64,000 nt of DNA from Alkaliphilus hydrothermalis (GCF_016908555.1 NZ_JAFBEE010000001.1:279447-343446); one strand, 5' to 3'. Shown: positions 17,992 to 27,277, counted from the first letter of the stretch. Program-made: numbers and translations. Notes: generated by a model from the letters alone, not told the origin.

Positions 17992-19446
17992 ATGAAAAAA
18001 TTGAACTATAGAATCACCATGATTGCGGTATTATTGATGACTTTGGTGGTTTTTACGGCATGTGGTAAGGCTGATGAACAACTGACAACTAATGAACAAA
18101 TGACATCCGATGAGGAACTTACATCGGAGGAACAGCTGACAATTGAAGACTTTTTAAGTGATTTTGATTACTTAATGCAAACAATGGAAGACACATATCC
18201 ATATTTTGGTGTAGTAGAAAGAAGATTAGGCGTTGATATAAGAGCTTTAGGGAGAGAAACGAGGGCTATGATAGAAAATTACCCCTATTCTCTTGAAGGT
18301 CGTGCAAAAGAACTGGGGATTTCCTTGAAGGATATGCCGGAATTAGATGAGCATGTTTTTTGGAGCATTATTCGTCATGAATTATTCTCAGATTTCATTG
18401 GGTTTGGGCATGCCATTCCCTTCGATTATGCACGATATAATTATATTAAACCATCTTATACAAAATCTACCAGTCCATTTAACACAGTCAATAATTACGA
18501 AGTATTCACTAATCCTGTGGCCCTAAGCTTTTACCAAGAACAGGAGGCTCTTTTTAAGAATCTTGCTGATAATAAATCAGATCTTTTCCAATTTATTTTT
18601 CGACAAGAACCTCCGACTGGAGGGTCTAGGAGCCGCAGGCCTATGGTTGAAACAGAAATTATAGAAGAGGACAGGATCGCATATTTAAAGCTGGCAGTTT
18701 TTGCGCCCAATTTAACTTCTATACTTGAATTGAAAGAATTTTATGATAATATTCAAGGATATGAGCACTTGATTATTGATATCAGGGACAATGGAGGAGG
18801 TAGCTCAGATTTTTGGAGAATGTATATGATGAAAGCTCTTTGGCCGGAGGATAAAAATATGCCTGATATGCCATTATACGCTTTTTACCGAGACAGTGAG
18901 CTTGGAAAATATTTTGGAGAAGACAATATTCAAACTACATCAAAGTTTTCAACTTATAAACCTGAAACTGATGAGTTGCTTACAGTAAATGAAATGATGG
19001 ATTTACATGATTTGCCCCATATCAATGTTGAGGATTTAGAAGATTTAGCTTATGGGGTAAGGTTTAGCACTAGTATTGAAAATATAGAAGAACAGCATAT
19101 ACGACAGTTTGGATTTAAAGAAATTTCTCAGCCTTTTAATGGCAAAATATGGCTTTTGACCAACGGAAGCAACTTCTCCGCTGCAGCCCTTTTTGCCCGT
19201 CACGCAAAAGAAATGGACTTCGCCACCCTTGTGGGAGGGGAGACCGGAGGGGCATACACTGCAGGTGCAGGGGCCCACTTTGCCTTGCCCAACACCGGGA
19301 TTATATTAAGGTGGGATACAGATTATTTAACGGATAGTGAGGGCAGGTCTTTAAATGAGTTCACCACCACCCCCCACCACTATAACCGCCCTGATATGGA
19401 TGCGTTGGAGACTGCTTTGCAGTTAATAGAAGAAGGTAAGCATTAG
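17992..19446 (+). CDS. S41-family peptidase lipoprotein (C-terminal processing peptidase-like)
   Basis: A 484-aa exported lipoprotein. The signal peptide ends in a lipobox with C24 (VVFTACGK). Residues 26-50 form a Glu/Thr-rich linker of about four imperfect six-residue repeats (NEQMTS, DEELTS, EEQLTI). The S41 catalytic domain is at about 220-480: IAYLKLAVFAPN, IIDIRDNGGGSSDFW, then GKIWLLTNGSNFSAAALFA, where S396 is the likely nucleophile, and VGGETGGAYTAGAG. No PDZ domain is obvious. Members degrade or trim cell-surface proteins. GGGGGG precedes ATG 17992. Confidence 0.85.
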   Translation: MKKLNYRITMIAVLLMTLVVFTACGKADEQLTTNEQMTSDEELTSEEQLTIEDFLSDFDYLMQTMEDTYPYFGVVERRLGVDIRALGRETRAMIENYPYSLEGRAKELGISLKDMPELDEHVFWSIIRHELFSDFIGFGHAIPFDYARYNYIKPSYTKSTSPFNTVNNYEVFTNPVALSFYQEQEALFKNLADNKSDLFQFIFRQEPPTGGSRSRRPMVETEIIEEDRIAYLKLAVFAPNLTSILELKEFYDNIQGYEHLIIDIRDNGGGSSDFWRMYMMKALWPEDKNMPDMPLYAFYRDSELGKYFGEDNIQTTSKFSTYKPETDELLTVNEMMDLHDLPHINVEDLEDLAYGVRFSTSIENIEEQHIRQFGFKEISQPFNGKIWLLTNGSNFSAAALFARHAKEMDFATLVGGETGGAYTAGAGAHFALPNTGIILRWDTDYLTDSEGRSLNEFTTTPHHYNRPDMDALETALQLIEEGKH

Positions 19447-19491
19447 TGACAAAGAATAAAGGACAGTCTAGCAAAATAATGCACCTCATTC

Positions 19492-19519
19492 TACCAGTTC
19501 TAGGACTGGTATTTTTTTT
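19492..19519 (+). terminator. Rho-independent terminator after the S41 gene
   Basis: TACCAGT (19492-19498) pairs with ACTGGTA (19505-19511), loop of six, followed by eight T. The following 400 bases to 19936 are AT-rich and show no supported gene. Confidence 0.88.
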
Positions 19520-19936
19520 ACAACCAATAAGTCTTCTGAAGGAAGACTTTGATCTAGATATAGGGGATAATAATTGCCTCGGAAATAGTGGAATTTCAAC
19601 ATTATTTACGATTTACGACAAAAAATAAAATCATTCGCAGTTTTGTAATCAGAATTGTTCTAGCGTTTAAAATAAAGCACTTGAAAGTGCAGGTATAGGA
19701 TTTAATAAATAAATTATCTAATCGACAATAATTTGCAAAATAGTTTGAAAATAAAAGATAAAATAAATATATGTACCACAGGGAGAGCTCAAAGTGTTTT
19801 GTTGAATTTAAGACTTTTTATAATTTCCCTACAATTTTTATTTAATTTATCTCTTAAGAAGGCTAGTATGTGGTATCCTTTATATAGAGGTATCCCTCCA
19901 CTTAGGGAAATAATGACAGATAGGAGATACAACCAA

Positions 19937-20191
19937 ATGAAATGTAGAGACGGCTGTGGGGCCTGCTGTATCGCCCCATCTATATCCACCCCTATCCCAG
20001 GAATGCCACTGGGCAAACCAAGTGGAGTAAAGTGTATTCAGTTGACAGATGATTTTAAGTGTAGGATATTCGGAAAAGCTGAACGACCTGCGGTTTGCGG
20101 AGAACTTCAACCTTCGAAGGAAATGTGCGGTAAAACTAATGTTGAGGCATACACTTTTTTACTAGATCTTGAGGAAGCCACAAAACCCTAG
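19937..20191 (+). CDS. YkgJ-type cysteine-cluster (putative metal-chelating) protein
   Basis: An 84-aa protein with the YkgJ zinc/iron-chelating cysteine pattern: CRDGCGACC at residues 3-11, then IPGMPLGKPSGVKCIQL, FKCRIFG and PAVCGELQP. The IAPSISTPIPGMP segment is characteristic. Its role is unknown; metal binding is inferred from the cysteines. I chose ATG 19937, ten bases after TAGGAG; ATG 19913 would add eight residues. The frame stays open back to 19733, but that stretch has no family similarity and no ribosome binding site. Confidence 0.8.
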   Translation: MKCRDGCGACCIAPSISTPIPGMPLGKPSGVKCIQLTDDFKCRIFGKAERPAVCGELQPSKEMCGKTNVEAYTFLLDLEEATKP

Positions 20192-20240
20192 ATAAGTAAA
20201 CTGTAACTTTATTATGTTAATAATTTATAGGAGGTATTAA

Positions 20241-20816
20241 ATGGAAACGTATTTGCTAAAGACCAAGCGGCTAGGACTTCGTAGATGGAAAGAATCAGAT
20301 TATGCTGCTTTTCGAGAAATAAATCAAGATCCTATGGTAATGGAGTTTTTTCCACGCTTATTAACACCGGAAGAAAGCGATGCAATGATTGAGAAAATTG
20401 AGGAAAATACAAATAAGAATGGCTTTGGCTTGTACGCTGTAGAACTTCTAAAGACGAAAGAATTCATCGGATTTATTGGCCTAAGCGTCCCAAACTTTGA
20501 TGCTGATTTTACACCGTGTGTAGAAATTGGCTGGCGGTTAGCATATTCCCACTGGGGCAAGGGTTACGCTCCAGAGGGTGCTCAGGCCTGTATTGAATTT
20601 GCCTTCCATTTTTTAAAGATTTCTGAAATTGTCTCCTTCACTTCAGTTAAAAACGAAAGGTCGATACGGGTGATGGAAAAATTGAATATGAAAAAGGTAA
20701 AGGAATTTATGCATCCAAACCTTACTCCAAAGGATCCGCTTTGTACTCATGTTCTATACAAGATTCAAAGGGATTCAACAGATAGAGTAGTCAAGAAAGG
20801 AAGCAAAAATAAATAA
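20241..20816 (+). CDS. GNAT acetyltransferase, RimJ/RimL type
   Basis: A 191-aa protein with the RimJ/RimL/ribosomal-protein acetyltransferase layout: LLKTKRLGLRRWKESDYAAF at the start, VEIGWRLAYSHWGKGYAPEGAQACIEFAF as the CoA-binding strand and helix, and VSFTSVKNERSIRVMEKLNM at the end. It may acetylate an amine or an N-terminus; the substrate is unknown. It has GGAGG before ATG 20241 and sits 14 bases before the DUF4153 gene, probably in one operon. Confidence 0.87.
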   Translation: METYLLKTKRLGLRRWKESDYAAFREINQDPMVMEFFPRLLTPEESDAMIEKIEENTNKNGFGLYAVELLKTKEFIGFIGLSVPNFDADFTPCVEIGWRLAYSHWGKGYAPEGAQACIEFAFHFLKISEIVSFTSVKNERSIRVMEKLNMKKVKEFMHPNLTPKDPLCTHVLYKIQRDSTDRVVKKGSKNK

Positions 20817-20830
20817 AGGGGGAAGATACT

Positions 20831-22597
20831 ATGGTAAGAAAAGTAATCAATTTAGTAAAGATAATTATTCAGAAACTATTAACAAGCTTTAAGCGATTTC
20901 CATTACCATTACTGATGGCAGTAGCCACAGTAATCCATCTCATGTGGCTAAATCATTTGGATTATGGTGGGAGGCTCAATAGAGATAGTATCACTAGAGT
21001 AGCAATGGCCTTAGCTTTAGGTGTACCTGTATTTCTTTGTGTGAAGATGTATTTGGAAAGATCAGTCCATAGGACGAAAAAAACTATTGGCATCATTTAC
21101 ACTGTTGCTAGTCTTTTTTTAGGGATAAATTATTTCTTATTTTTAAGAAATGAACTAGACATGGTTAATATAACTCGATATTTCGGATTAACCTTAGCCT
21201 TCTATATTGCCTTTACTTATATACCCTATTTAGACAGGAAAGCCAATTATGACTTATATGTGATCAAACTCATCACTAGATTTTTCATCGTATTTATCTA
21301 TTCTGTAGTGCTATTTTTTGGCCTGATAGCGATCATTTTTACCGTGGATCAGTTATTCTCAGTAGGATTATCTGGAGAGATTTACTTTGACATCTGGCTG
21401 ATGGTGGCAGGGATTTTTGCTCCAGCCTTTTTCTTGGGTGAAATACCAGCTTATGGGGAAAATATGAATACAAAAGACTACCCAAAAGTATTTAAAGTAT
21501 TAGTGCTGTATATAATCATGCCTTTATTGTCTGTTTATACTGTGATACTTTACAGTTATTTTGTGAAGATCCTCATAACCAGACAATGGCCTCAAGGATT
21601 GATTACAAATCTTGTCCTTTGGTATTCTGTTATCTCAACAATCATAATTTTTCTAACACAGCCATTAACCGAAGAAAATCAATGGGCTAAAGTCTTTAAA
21701 CAGGCTCTTTCAAAGGCAATAATCCCATTACTGGCAATGATGTTTGTTGCTCTTTTTATTAGGATTAACGAATATGGAATTACTGAAAGTAGATATTTTG
21801 TCCTCGTGGTAGGTCTGTGGGTTACAGGATCTATGTTGTATTTCGCCATTAGAAAAAATCAACGAAATATCCTATTGGCAATTTCTATATCCTTAGTTGC
21901 GTTGTTATCTGTAGTAGGTCCCGTTAGTAGCTACTCAATATCTAAATACAGTCAAAATATGAGACTAAAATCAATTCTTGTTGATAATAGCATGCTTCAG
22001 CAAGATGGGATTATACCTGAAAAAAATGCTCCCCAGGAGGTTATCAGTGAAGTAAGTGAGATCGTACACTACTTCAAGGAGTACCATTCCTTAAAGGATT
22101 TAAATTATGTGCCAGACGACTTTGATTTAGAAACGATGGAGCAGGTTTTTGGGTTTCAATTTAATAGGCATCAGGATGGTCGTTACAATTACCCACAATA
22201 CCATCACTATGATTTAGGTGATTCAAGTAATCTCTATATTATAAAAGAGTTTGATTACTTTATTCCTTTGGAGTACTACTCCCATAGAAATAAAGGGTTG
22301 AATTTTGATCAGGATAATCTATCTATTGAATACAAGGAATCTAAAAATGAAATCTCCATTAGCTATAAAGGAGAAGTTATCTATACAAAAAATATCGAGG
22401 ATTTAGCAGTTAATATCCATCAAACTAACAGCAACAAAAAGCCTTCAACAGCTGAAGAACTATCATTTAATGATGAAAATCACAAAGTAAAGGTTTTCTT
22501 TGGATTTAAACGGTTTATGTTAGTAGAAAATAAAAAGACAGCAGAGTTTGGTATGGAATCCTTTGACATGTATTTCTTTGTAAAAATCAAACAGTAA
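20831..22597 (+). CDS. DUF4153-like polytopic membrane protein
   Basis: A 588-aa protein. The first 380 residues hold about ten to eleven membrane helices, with the DUF4153 features LNRDSITRVAMALALGVPVFL, YIPYLDRKANYDLYV and FFGLIAIIFTVDQLF. The last 200 residues form an extracytoplasmic domain beginning NMRLKSILVDNSMLQQDGIIPEKNAP and ending SFDMYFFVKIKQ. The function is unknown. GGGGGAAG precedes ATG 20831. The next gene downstream, 40 bases away, is disrupted. Confidence 0.78.
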   Translation: MVRKVINLVKIIIQKLLTSFKRFPLPLLMAVATVIHLMWLNHLDYGGRLNRDSITRVAMALALGVPVFLCVKMYLERSVHRTKKTIGIIYTVASLFLGINYFLFLRNELDMVNITRYFGLTLAFYIAFTYIPYLDRKANYDLYVIKLITRFFIVFIYSVVLFFGLIAIIFTVDQLFSVGLSGEIYFDIWLMVAGIFAPAFFLGEIPAYGENMNTKDYPKVFKVLVLYIIMPLLSVYTVILYSYFVKILITRQWPQGLITNLVLWYSVISTIIIFLTQPLTEENQWAKVFKQALSKAIIPLLAMMFVALFIRINEYGITESRYFVLVVGLWVTGSMLYFAIRKNQRNILLAISISLVALLSVVGPVSSYSISKYSQNMRLKSILVDNSMLQQDGIIPEKNAPQEVISEVSEIVHYFKEYHSLKDLNYVPDDFDLETMEQVFGFQFNRHQDGRYNYPQYHHYDLGDSSNLYIIKEFDYFIPLEYYSHRNKGLNFDQDNLSIEYKESKNEISISYKGEVIYTKNIEDLAVNIHQTNSNKKPSTAEELSFNDENHKVKVFFGFKRFMLVENKKTAEFGMESFDMYFFVKIKQ

Positions 22598-22636
22598 ATA
22601 TATAATAAATTGACACGAAAATGGGGTGAACTCTAA

Positions 22637-23296
22637 ATGAGGAAAGTTTGGCTTATTATACTAATGTTTTTGCTTTCAGTTCAACATGTATTAGCAGCAG
22701 ACTTAATATATCGTATAACCCACAATGATCAAGACGCCTTGGTGCTTGGAGAAATCGTACAGGGAATTGGCAATAGCTATAAAATAGATGTCATACATGT
22801 GATCAGTGGCCGCTTACCTCAAAAAACCATTACACTTCATACGGATTTCTAATATTTTACGGAAGATACCCCGATGATTGGAGACTTTCTAGTTCTTTCT
22901 TTAGACAGAAAAGTAATTAATTACTATATAAAATGGGGGGCATTTAAGGTAGACTCAGGGGATTATAAAACTTTAAAGCTATTAAAAAATAATTTGTCAG
23001 TTGGATTGCAAGGAGACTTAGCTATGTTAGAAAGATATATCAATAGCAATGCAAAGGACATTGATTTCTATTATAAGGATGAAAAGGTTTATCTAAGGAA
23101 ACAGAACGGGGGAGATGAACTAATCTATCCTACTGATGAGCTTTACAACAATACTCAAAAATCAACGACTACAGCTGTTTTTAATAATCAAGAGTCAGGG
23201 GATGAAGCCGAAAAGTCTCCACTTGTCCTTATTAGTCTAATCCTACTGTTAGGTATCGGGGGAATTGTCACCATTCGGTATCGCAATTTACCTTAG
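22637..23296 (+). pseudogene. Signal-peptide and C-terminally anchored protein, interrupted by a stop
   Basis: One continuous frame of 219 codons is broken by a single in-frame TAA at 22850-22852 (codon 72). The first part has a signal peptide (WLIILMFLLSVQHVLAA) and continues DLIYRITHNDQDALVLGEIVQ; after the stop it goes on YFTEDTPMIGDFLVLSLD and ends with a membrane helix PLVLISLILLLGIGGIVTIRYRN. Both halves stay in the same frame, which points to a nonsense mutation. I do not recognise the family. It likely worked with the DUF4153 protein upstream. Confidence 0.72.
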
Positions 23297-23340
23297 ACAA
23301 AAGCAAAAATACGAACAATCATTTAGCGTGTTAATCAAAT

Positions 23341-23386
23341 ACCCAATCATCAATACGGCGACATACCGTGATGATTGGGTATTTTG
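23341..23386 (+). terminator. Rho-independent terminator
   Basis: ACCCAATCATC (23341-23351) pairs with GATGATTGGGT (23370-23380), and ACGG with CCGT inside, followed by ATTTTG. It ends the 20.2-23.3 kb unit. Confidence 0.8.
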
Positions 23387-23430
23387 TCGTAAATTATCAC
23401 TCTAGTCTATTCAATTATTACCTATAATCT

Positions 23431-23503
23431 TGTCGAAAAATGGCACAATCGACATTGTTTCGACACAACAGAAGAAGGTCGAAATAAGTAGAGGAATTCG
23501 ACA
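23431..23503. promoter_or_regulatory. Cluster of Spo0A-box-like heptamers
   Basis: Three perfect TGTCGAA heptamers (23431-23437 +, 23459-23465 -, 23497-23503 -) and two one-mismatch copies (23448-23454, 23477-23483) fall in 73 bases. TGTCGAA is the core of the Spo0A binding box in Bacillus and clostridia. No gene starts within 500 bases on +, and the nearest - gene begins elsewhere, so the target is unknown. Confidence 0.45.
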
Positions 23504-24072
23504 TAATCATAGTATTTATTTTTTTGAAAAACATTTTGCCCTAGAGTGAAAAATATGTCGGGAAATAGGAGGGTATATACAATAAGATAAGTTAAATATT
23601 TAACAATATCTGTGGATAATAATGAAAGTTATGCACAAGTGAAGATCTCCAATGATTAAAGCATTATTGTTTAGAAATTTGATGAGATAATAAGAATCAA
23701 TCTATTTAAACACTGCAAAGAAGAAACTTTTTAGGCAACAATATTTGAATAAATAAAAGATGAATGTATTATCATAATCCATAACGAATTACTAGATTGC
23801 TTATAAAAAAGCTTTATCAGGTGGTCTAATATTAAAATGATTAAATAATTGGTGTTTAAAAACCATTGCTACTGTTAAATTGTAATAGAACAGCAATCAT
23901 AGGAACAGGATAATGAACAGGATTATTGAATATAAAATATGTTTTGATATATATGAAGTAGGAAGAATTCCGATAATAATAAATGAAGATGGCCCAATAA
24001 AGGGGTATATTATTATCTTTTATACTATTCTTTAAATGTATATTTAGGGAATAGTTACACAAAAAGGAAGCT
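23504..24072. other. Gene-free region with DnaA-box-like sites
   Basis: About 570 bases of very AT-rich sequence. TGTGGATAA (23611-23619) is a perfect DnaA box on the - strand, and TTATGCACA (23629-23637) differs from one by one base. Short frames of 40-68 codons exist on both strands (for example 23913-24035 +), but none has both a ribosome binding site and a recognisable product. Confidence 0.4.
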
Positions 24073-24118
24073 AAGTCAAAGATTTACCATAGATTGACTA
24101 GTTCTTTGACTTATTTTA
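24073..24118 (+). terminator. Putative terminator
   Basis: TAAGTCAAAGA (from 24073) pairs with TCTTTGACTTA (to about 24113), followed by TTTTATG. No + gene ends here, which leaves open a short non-coding transcript from the region above. Confidence 0.45.
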
Positions 24119-24313
24119 TGAATCCCCTATACTATTCTATTCATAAGTACTAAAATTATATTTTGGCTTAATGATCTACTAATGGCTTATTCAAAATAAA
24201 AGTTTTAAATCCCAGACTTGATTTGTCTAATTCTGAGTTAAACAAGAGATCATAAAAGCGATATCTCAAATCTAAAATCAAATCTAATTTTATACTTCTT
24301 TTTAGCCTAAGGC

Positions 24314-25369
24314 TTAAATCCTATCAAAAAAACTCAACTGAATGTTTTTATAATCACTAATATTTGAAAATGATATGCCGATCAACCTCACCTTTTTATG
24401 AAGTTCTATATTATTCATAATCAACTCTATGGATTCTCTTATTAACTCTAGATCATTGGTTAGGTATTCTACGCTGTGACTCCTAGTAATCTGTTCAAAG
24501 TCTTCATACTTAACTTTAAGCGTAGTTGTCCTAATGCCCTTATTTATACGTTTTAAATCCCCCAGTAGTTCCCTGGCATACTCCCTTAATACTTCAATAA
24601 GATACTGTTTATCATTTGTGTCCTTAAAAAAGGTAGTTTCCTTTCCATAGGATTTTCTTTCACTACTGGTCACAACAGGACGATCATCGATTCCCCTGAT
24701 ACGATTATAGATTTCTATAGCCCAAAGTTCACCCATAATGGGGATTAAACTCTCTAAAGGATATTTTAGGAGGTCATCTACTTTAAAGATCCCTATTCGG
24801 TTAAGTTTGGCAGCAGTTTTCTTACCAAGACCATGGACTTTAATAATAGGAAAAGGCTTAAGTATATCTGGAATATCTGACTCTCTTATTTCGAAGACTC
24901 CATTGGGTTTGTTCCATTCAGAGGCTAATTTAGCTAAAAACTTATTATAGGAAATCCCTACACTGATGGTTAGTCCGATTTGATCCTTTACCATCCTTTT
25001 TATTTCATTTGCAATCTCTAGGGCGGGTTTTGGAAGATCTGTTATATCCAAAAAGGCTTCATCTATCGAGACTTTTTCCAATTGATCGGTTATAGATCTC
25101 ATGATTTTAAAGACTTCTCTAGAAATTTCTCGATAACGATCATGACGGCCATTAACGAATATCCCCAGAGGACATAGACTACGGGCCATCTTTGTACTCA
25201 TGGCACTATGCACCCCAAATCTTCTTGCCTCATAGCTGGCGGCGGCCACGACCCCCCGTTCGCTGGTTCCCCCCACCATGACCGGCTTCCCCTTTAGTTC
25301 AGGATGATCCAGTTGTTCCACCGATGCAAAAAAGGCATCTATATCTACGTGTAAGATTTTTCGATTCAT
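24314..25369 (-). CDS. dinB: DNA polymerase IV (Y family)
   Basis: The translesion polymerase copies past damaged template bases. The 351-aa protein has catalytic D9 (HVDIDAFFASVE), steric and palm motif YEARRFGVHSAMS, and D103/E104 in SIDEAFLD. The helix-hairpin-helix and little-finger domains follow. The C-terminal QLSFFD (344-349) is a beta-clamp binding motif. A degenerate LexA-like site about 100 bases upstream suggests SOS control (see that entry). ATG 25369 follows GGTGATGAT. Confidence 0.95.
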   Translation of the reverse strand: MNRKILHVDIDAFFASVEQLDHPELKGKPVMVGGTSERGVVAAASYEARRFGVHSAMSTKMARSLCPLGIFVNGRHDRYREISREVFKIMRSITDQLEKVSIDEAFLDITDLPKPALEIANEIKRMVKDQIGLTISVGISYNKFLAKLASEWNKPNGVFEIRESDIPDILKPFPIIKVHGLGKKTAAKLNRIGIFKVDDLLKYPLESLIPIMGELWAIEIYNRIRGIDDRPVVTSSERKSYGKETTFFKDTNDKQYLIEVLREYARELLGDLKRINKGIRTTTLKVKYEDFEQITRSHSVEYLTNDLELIRESIELIMNNIELHKKVRLIGISFSNISDYKNIQLSFFDRI

Positions 25370-25466
25370 ATCATCACCAACGATTCTAAGTAGTATTTAG
25401 GTGGTATTACATTTACAATAATAAGAGATTGAATTTTATTGAAGATATGAGTTCATAATGCAAAAA

Positions 25467-25480
25467 AGAACATATATTCT
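25467..25480 (-). promoter_or_regulatory. Degenerate LexA-like box upstream of dinB
   Basis: AGAACATATATTCT differs at three positions from the Firmicute LexA box CGAACRNRYGTTYG. It lies directly downstream of a TATAAT (25481-25486 complement), a suitable place for a repressor. The resemblance is partial. Confidence 0.35.
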
Positions 25481-25540
25481 ATTATAATATAATACCAGTT
25501 AGAAATACTAGTAGAAATAAGAAGAAACTAAAAAGCATTT

Positions 25541-25942
25541 CTAATCCCACTTAAGCATGGAAATAAAGCGATCTGTTTCTCTGACAAATCCAAACTTTTG
25601 GTAAAAGGATTCCTCTGTTGGCTTAGTAATCAATATAGGGTTGATTTTGTTTTCTCTAAGGAGGATCATTAACTCGTCAATTATTTTAGTTCCAATTCCT
25701 TGCCCTTGATAATCGGGGGCTACTAACATTCTCAGAATATATGCATGTTTGATGCCATCAGATAGAATTTGAACGAATCCTACTAATTCGCCACTTGGCT
25801 CTTCGCGGGCAGTGATCCATCCCCAAGACAAGTTCAAAGACTGCTCAAGTTTCTCGTTTGAACTCATTCCCCAGCCAATAGTTGATAGTAAATTGTTTAG
25901 TTCTTGAGTATCTAATTGATCGTTTCTTATAATTTTTATCAT
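25541..25942 (-). CDS. GNAT family N-acetyltransferase
   Basis: A 133-aa minimal GNAT with motif A DYQGQGIGTKIIDEL and the C-terminal ILITKPTEESFYQKFGFVRETDRFISMLKWD. This size and ending resemble small YhfO/PhnO-like acetyltransferases. The start is ATG 25942, preceded by AAGGAG at nine bases; an upstream ATG at 25966 lies before that site. It stands alone. Confidence 0.83.
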   Translation of the reverse strand: MIKIIRNDQLDTQELNNLLSTIGWGMSSNEKLEQSLNLSWGWITAREEPSGELVGFVQILSDGIKHAYILRMLVAPDYQGQGIGTKIIDELMILLRENKINPILITKPTEESFYQKFGFVRETDRFISMLKWD

Positions 25943-26004
25943 TAGAAACACTCCTTGTTTTATCATACTTGTTATATGAATTTTAAATTATGGGAAGCAA
26001 AATA

Positions 26005-26035
26005 AACCAGTTGAATAAACTAACTGGCTTATTTT
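26005..26035 (-). terminator. Rho-independent terminator after the ferritin-like gene
   Basis: Read on the - strand, GCCAGTT and AACTGGT flank a nine-base loop and lead into TTATTTTG. Confidence 0.7.
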
Positions 26036-26056
26036 ATATGAAATCCGTCAAAATTC

Positions 26057-26608
26057 TTAATCCTCTTCTTCCTCTTCCATTTCTTCCTGTAGTTCTTCCT
26101 CATAGCACTCATTTTTAGAGTACAAGAGATTATATAAATCTGCATGTCTTAATTCATCGGTGATAATCTCTGTCATCATATTGATATGTCGTCTACTTTG
26201 CATAGCAAAGAGTATTTTCCGATATTTCTGAACTGTTGCCAGCTCTCCCCGCAAAGCCTGTTTTAATCCCATACAATAGGACTCTGGTGGTGTGAGTTCC
26301 CCTTCAGGTGGTGGTGGAAGCATCATCCCTGTCAATTCGTAATATAATTGACGAAATAAAGCAAAGTGTTTTCTTTCATCATCCCTGATACTTCTTATCA
26401 TTTCTTGGTCTTCCTCGGTAGGTGCTTCTCCAAGAAGATAATCGTAAAATAGTTCATCTGAACGTTCATCAGACACTGCTTCTCTAATAAGTTCCAGTGC
26501 CATTGGGAAGTTATAGGGATAGGTATACTGATCTTGATAGCCTGACATTGATGGACAATATGGCATCATGGGATTGGTATAACCGTTATAAGGATTATTG
26601 TGATACAT
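26057..26608 (-). CDS. Ferritin-like (rubrerythrin-related) di-iron protein
   Basis: A 183-aa protein. After a Tyr/Pro/Asn-rich N-terminus (MYHNNPYNGYTNPMMPYCP), residues about 35-165 form a four-helix bundle with the di-iron ligands E-x-x-H: REAVSDERSDELFY, IRDDERKHFALFRQLYY, GLKQALRGELATVQKYRK and EIITDELRHADLYN. The C-terminus is a run of glutamates (about 170-183). The architecture fits the ferritin-like domain proteins of spore-forming clostridia, some of which are coat proteins; iron or oxygen handling is inferred. A strong GGGGG site precedes ATG 26608. Confidence 0.8.
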   Translation of the reverse strand: MYHNNPYNGYTNPMMPYCPSMSGYQDQYTYPYNFPMALELIREAVSDERSDELFYDYLLGEAPTEEDQEMIRSIRDDERKHFALFRQLYYELTGMMLPPPPEGELTPPESYCMGLKQALRGELATVQKYRKILFAMQSRRHINMMTEIITDELRHADLYNLLYSKNECYEEELQEEMEEEEED

Positions 26609-26737
26609 TCGTATTCCCCCTTAATAAGAGTTAGCTAGATATAATATCTATACTATATCTTACGATTGGAGAGAAAGATTGTTCATTATAAATTCAGATT
26701 CCAGCAAAAATACGAAACTCCTAAAGCTTCTCCAAAA

Positions 26738-27277
26738 CTATCCATTTAGTTTATATTCCAATTGCATATCCCTTGGGTCTTCTTCAAATAGTGCTTCGTT
26801 AATCTCTTCAGCCTCAGTACAGCCTAGGGAACTGTAGAAGGCAATGGTATCCTCTGCAGATCCAGCACACATATAAAGCTTATCTGCTCCCCATTCTTTA
26901 GCCTGCTCAGCACACATTTTAAATAGACTTTTACCTATACCTTTACCCCTACATTCACGGGATACGAACATCGAATCCAATAGAAGGTGTTTTGCTCTCT
27001 CTCCAAAGAAATCATGATCTAGGGTAGCAAAGGCAATCATTCTACCATTTGACTCAAATGCTCCGAAGGCAACTCCTTCCGACAAAATCGTTTCCTCTAA
27101 CTTGTTTCTATAATAATCATATCCATCGGGCCAGTCGTTATCAAGATAGTCGATTTCAACTAGTTTTCTTTCTCCATCCACCAGTCTCCAAGCATTTTTT
27201 ATGTAGTGAGTTGGATCTATTTCGCGGATTTTATCACATTCTTCTATCCTCATTAAACGGTAAATGATTTCTTTCAT
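26738..27277 (-). CDS. GNAT family N-acetyltransferase
   Basis: A 179-aa acetyltransferase with motif A ECRGKGIGKSLFKMC and motif B LYMCAGSAEDTIAFYSSLGC, ending EEDPRDMQLEYKL. It has the same arrangement as the GNAT at 10225-10770 (an N-terminal HYI/YYF-R-D/G-G-E-L-V segment and a DPRDM/PLDIHM end), so they are paralogs. AGGAG precedes ATG 27277. It is monocistronic. Confidence 0.86.
   Translation of the reverse strand: MKEIIYRLMRIEECDKIREIDPTHYIKNAWRLVDGERKLVEIDYLDNDWPDGYDYYRNKLEETILSEGVAFGAFESNGRMIAFATLDHDFFGERAKHLLLDSMFVSRECRGKGIGKSLFKMCAEQAKEWGADKLYMCAGSAEDTIAFYSSLGCTEAEEINEALFEEDPRDMQLEYKLNG

Noticed and set aside
19446..19628. 60-codon frame starting with GTG overlapping the S41 stop
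   Set aside because: It contains the Rho-independent terminator at 19492-19519; there is no site before the GTG.
23913..24035. 40-codon frame on + (with weak AGGA upstream)
   Set aside because: No homologous pattern can be named, and the codon choice matches the non-coding surround.
23856..24062. 68-codon frame on -
   Set aside because: Composition looks like random AT-rich translation; no ribosome binding site or conserved pattern.
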